From contig JBBRPS010000546.1 of the NCBI GenBank assembly GCA_038227745.1, positions 1 through 7,096 of the forward strand: a stretch of 7,096 nt of DNA, given 5' to 3'. The translations under genes were made by a program, and so were the position numbers. The notes under the pieces were generated by a model, which was not told the origin of the DNA, did not search any database, and saw only the letters and a list, made by a program, of their open reading frames with translations. Source of the stretch: DASPXY01 sp038227745. GTDB taxonomy: Bacteria > Planctomycetota > Planctomycetia > Gemmatales > Gemmataceae. Each line of letters starts with the position of its first letter. The first letter of the stretch is position 1. Shown in pieces: positions 6,015 to 7,096 of this stretch.

Positions 6015-6021
6015 TGACGCC

Positions 6022-6483
6022 ATGCCAAAGAGTTCGTTCGAGCCGGTCACGCCGACGGAAGACGACAGCCGCCTGGCGCGCGAGTCGGGGCGTCGTCTGG
6101 CAGAGCGCCTCGGCAAGCGGCGCGAGCTTCAGGTGCAACTACTCGAAAAGGGCAAGCCGTCCGGCGATCCTCTGTCCATCCCGGCATCGGCGCTACGGCT
6201 CCTGTCGCGCATCCTCGCCGAGATGGCCGAAGGGAACGCCGTCACGCTCATCCCGGTGCCTGCCGAGTTGACGACGCAGCAGGCCGCGGACCTCCTCAAC
6301 GTTTCGCGGCCTTTCCTCGTTCGTCTGCTCGAAACCGGCCAGCTCCCGTACCGCACCGTGGGCACCCACCGCCGGGTGCGGTTCAGCGATGTCATGGACT
6401 ACAAGGGAAAGATCGACGCGGAGCGCCGCAAGGCGCTCGACGAACTGGCGGCGCAGGCGCAGGAACTCGACATGGGCTACTGA
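6022..6483 (+). CDS. Antitoxin with excisionase-type helix-turn-helix (HTH_17 class)
   Basis: This 153-residue DNA-binding protein is probably the antitoxin and autorepressor of the module. Residues 83-127 are a typical excisionase/MerR-like winged HTH: ELTTQQAADLLNVSRPFLVR, then LLETGQLPYRTVGTHRRVRF and SDVMDY. TTQQAADLLNVSRP is the HTH and the VGTHRRVRF hairpin is the wing. An N-terminal region of about 80 residues precedes it, with a charged helix (16-43) and a second helix (55-70). A charged helix (128-150) follows and may be the part that holds the toxin. The toxin gene starts 2 bases after the stop, an arrangement known for HTH_17-PIN pairs. GAGGA precedes the ATG, and a promoter with tandem repeats lies directly upstream. 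Antitoxin function is inferred from the pairing; autoregulation is inferred from the operator-like sequence. Confidence 0.85.
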   Translation: MPKSSFEPVTPTEDDSRLARESGRRLAERLGKRRELQVQLLEKGKPSGDPLSIPASALRLLSRILAEMAEGNAVTLIPVPAELTTQQAADLLNVSRPFLVRLLETGQLPYRTVGTHRRVRFSDVMDYKGKIDAERRKALDELAAQAQELDMGY

Positions 6484-6485
6484 CC

Positions 6486-7055
6486 GTGGCGACCCTCACC
6501 GCCCTCTACGACGCCTGCGTCCTCTACCCGGCCTCTCTGCGCGACTTCCTGATGCGGTTGGCGCTGACGGATCTGTTCCGGGCCAAATGGACGGACGAGA
6601 TCCACGAGGAGTGGATCCGGAGCCTGCTGGAGAGCCGTCCCGACCTGAAGCGCGAGCAACTGGAACGCACGCGCGCCTTGATGAATGCCCACGTGCGGGA
6701 CTCCCTCGTGACCGAGTACCAGGATCTGATCCCCGCCCTCAAGCTCCCCGATCCGGATGACCGGCATGTCCTGGCCGCCGCCATCCGGGGCCGAGCAAGC
6801 GTGATCGTCACCTACAATCTTTCCGACTTCCCCGACACGGTCCTCAGCCGCTACGGCATCGAGGCGCAGCACCCCGATGAGTTCATCGCTCACCTTCTCG
6901 GCCTGGACGAAGGTGCCGTGTGTGCCGCCGCCAAGGCCCAGCGGGAGAGCTTGCGCAAACCACCCAAGACCGTTGAGGAATATCTGGCCGTCCTGGAACG
7001 TCAAGGTCTGGTCCAGACCGTCACCCGGCTCCGTTGGTTCGCGAGTCTCATCTGA
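6486..7055 (+). CDS. PIN-domain ribonuclease toxin (VapC-like)
   Basis: This 189-residue protein carries the PIN-domain acidic residues in order: Asp9 in LYDACVLYP, Glu41/Glu42 in EIHEEW, Asp92 (with Asp91) in LPDPDDRHVLAAAI, and Asp114 in VTYNLSDFP. PIN toxins are Mg2+-dependent endoribonucleases that cut tRNA, rRNA or mRNA and are neutralised by the cognate antitoxin; the target here is unknown. All active-site acids are present, so the enzyme looks intact. The region after residue 124 is a helical extension (HPDEFIAHLLGLDEG, later LRKPPKTVEEYLAVLERQGL) that I recall from longer PIN proteins paired with HTH antitoxins; it makes the protein larger than typical VapC (about 130). The start is GTG 6486, two bases after the antitoxin stop, with no strong ribosome binding site, so translation is probably coupled to the antitoxin. 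That would keep toxin output below antitoxin output. Confidence 0.88.
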   Translation: MATLTALYDACVLYPASLRDFLMRLALTDLFRAKWTDEIHEEWIRSLLESRPDLKREQLERTRALMNAHVRDSLVTEYQDLIPALKLPDPDDRHVLAAAIRGRASVIVTYNLSDFPDTVLSRYGIEAQHPDEFIAHLLGLDEGAVCAAAKAQRESLRKPPKTVEEYLAVLERQGLVQTVTRLRWFASLI

Positions 7056-7096
7056 ATGGTGGTCTTCGCCATCCTTGGGCCGCAGCCGCGCGCCTC

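Noticed and set aside
7056..7072. Small hairpin ATGGTG/CGCCAT after the toxin gene
   Set aside because: The stem is only 6 bp, including a G-T pair, with no T-run, so it is not a convincing terminator.
1..7096. CRISPR array, tRNA, rRNA or insertion sequence ends
   Set aside because: I saw no regularly spaced repeats of CRISPR length, no tRNA-like or rRNA-like stretch, and no transposase gene or terminal inverted repeats.

Overview
The window looks like chromosomal DNA from a high-GC planctomycete, most likely of the Gemmataceae type. Two things support this. The first is a long palindrome at 1042-1118 built on a CCCGAAGCGCGAGCGAGGG core, which I recall as a very common planctomycete intergenic repeat. 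The second is the gene at 5091-5837, whose N-terminal RKLRLFAVACCR block and C-terminal HVRGCWVVDLLL block match a paralogous family that I know mainly from Gemmata-like genomes. Both are recognitions from memory, not database results.

Left part (1-3747, + strand): the 3' end of an ABC-F translation factor (EttA type), a 115-base gap holding a 13-bp hairpin, then a two-gene ABC exporter. The exporter has an ATPase of the LolD/MacB/YbbA class (291-1037) and a large permease with two FtsX modules and about 10 membrane segments (1165-3747). The two are separated by the 35-bp-stem palindrome. No periplasmic adaptor gene lies next to the pair, so YbbA-YbbP is a closer model than MacAB-TolC.

Middle part (3778-5837, - strand): four compact genes read right to left with good ribosome binding sites and small gaps or overlaps, apart from one 148-base gap. 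They encode a soluble Gemmataceae-type protein, a 99-residue protein with two membrane segments, a protein with one membrane segment and a helical cytoplasmic part, and a 113-residue soluble protein. None has a function I can name. Base composition is visibly less GC-rich here than in the exporter genes, especially at 3780-4100. This is the least explained part of the window.

Right part (5838-7096): a 184-base divergent intergenic region carries a 12-bp palindrome, four tandem 9-base units and a good sigma70-like promoter. It leads into a two-gene toxin-antitoxin module: an antitoxin with an excisionase-type HTH, then a PIN-domain (VapC-like) ribonuclease toxin, 2 bases apart. The palindrome and the tandem units share a TTCGGAT core and are reasonable candidates for the operator of the module, possibly also affecting the divergent - strand cluster. 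The last 41 bases hold nothing I can call.
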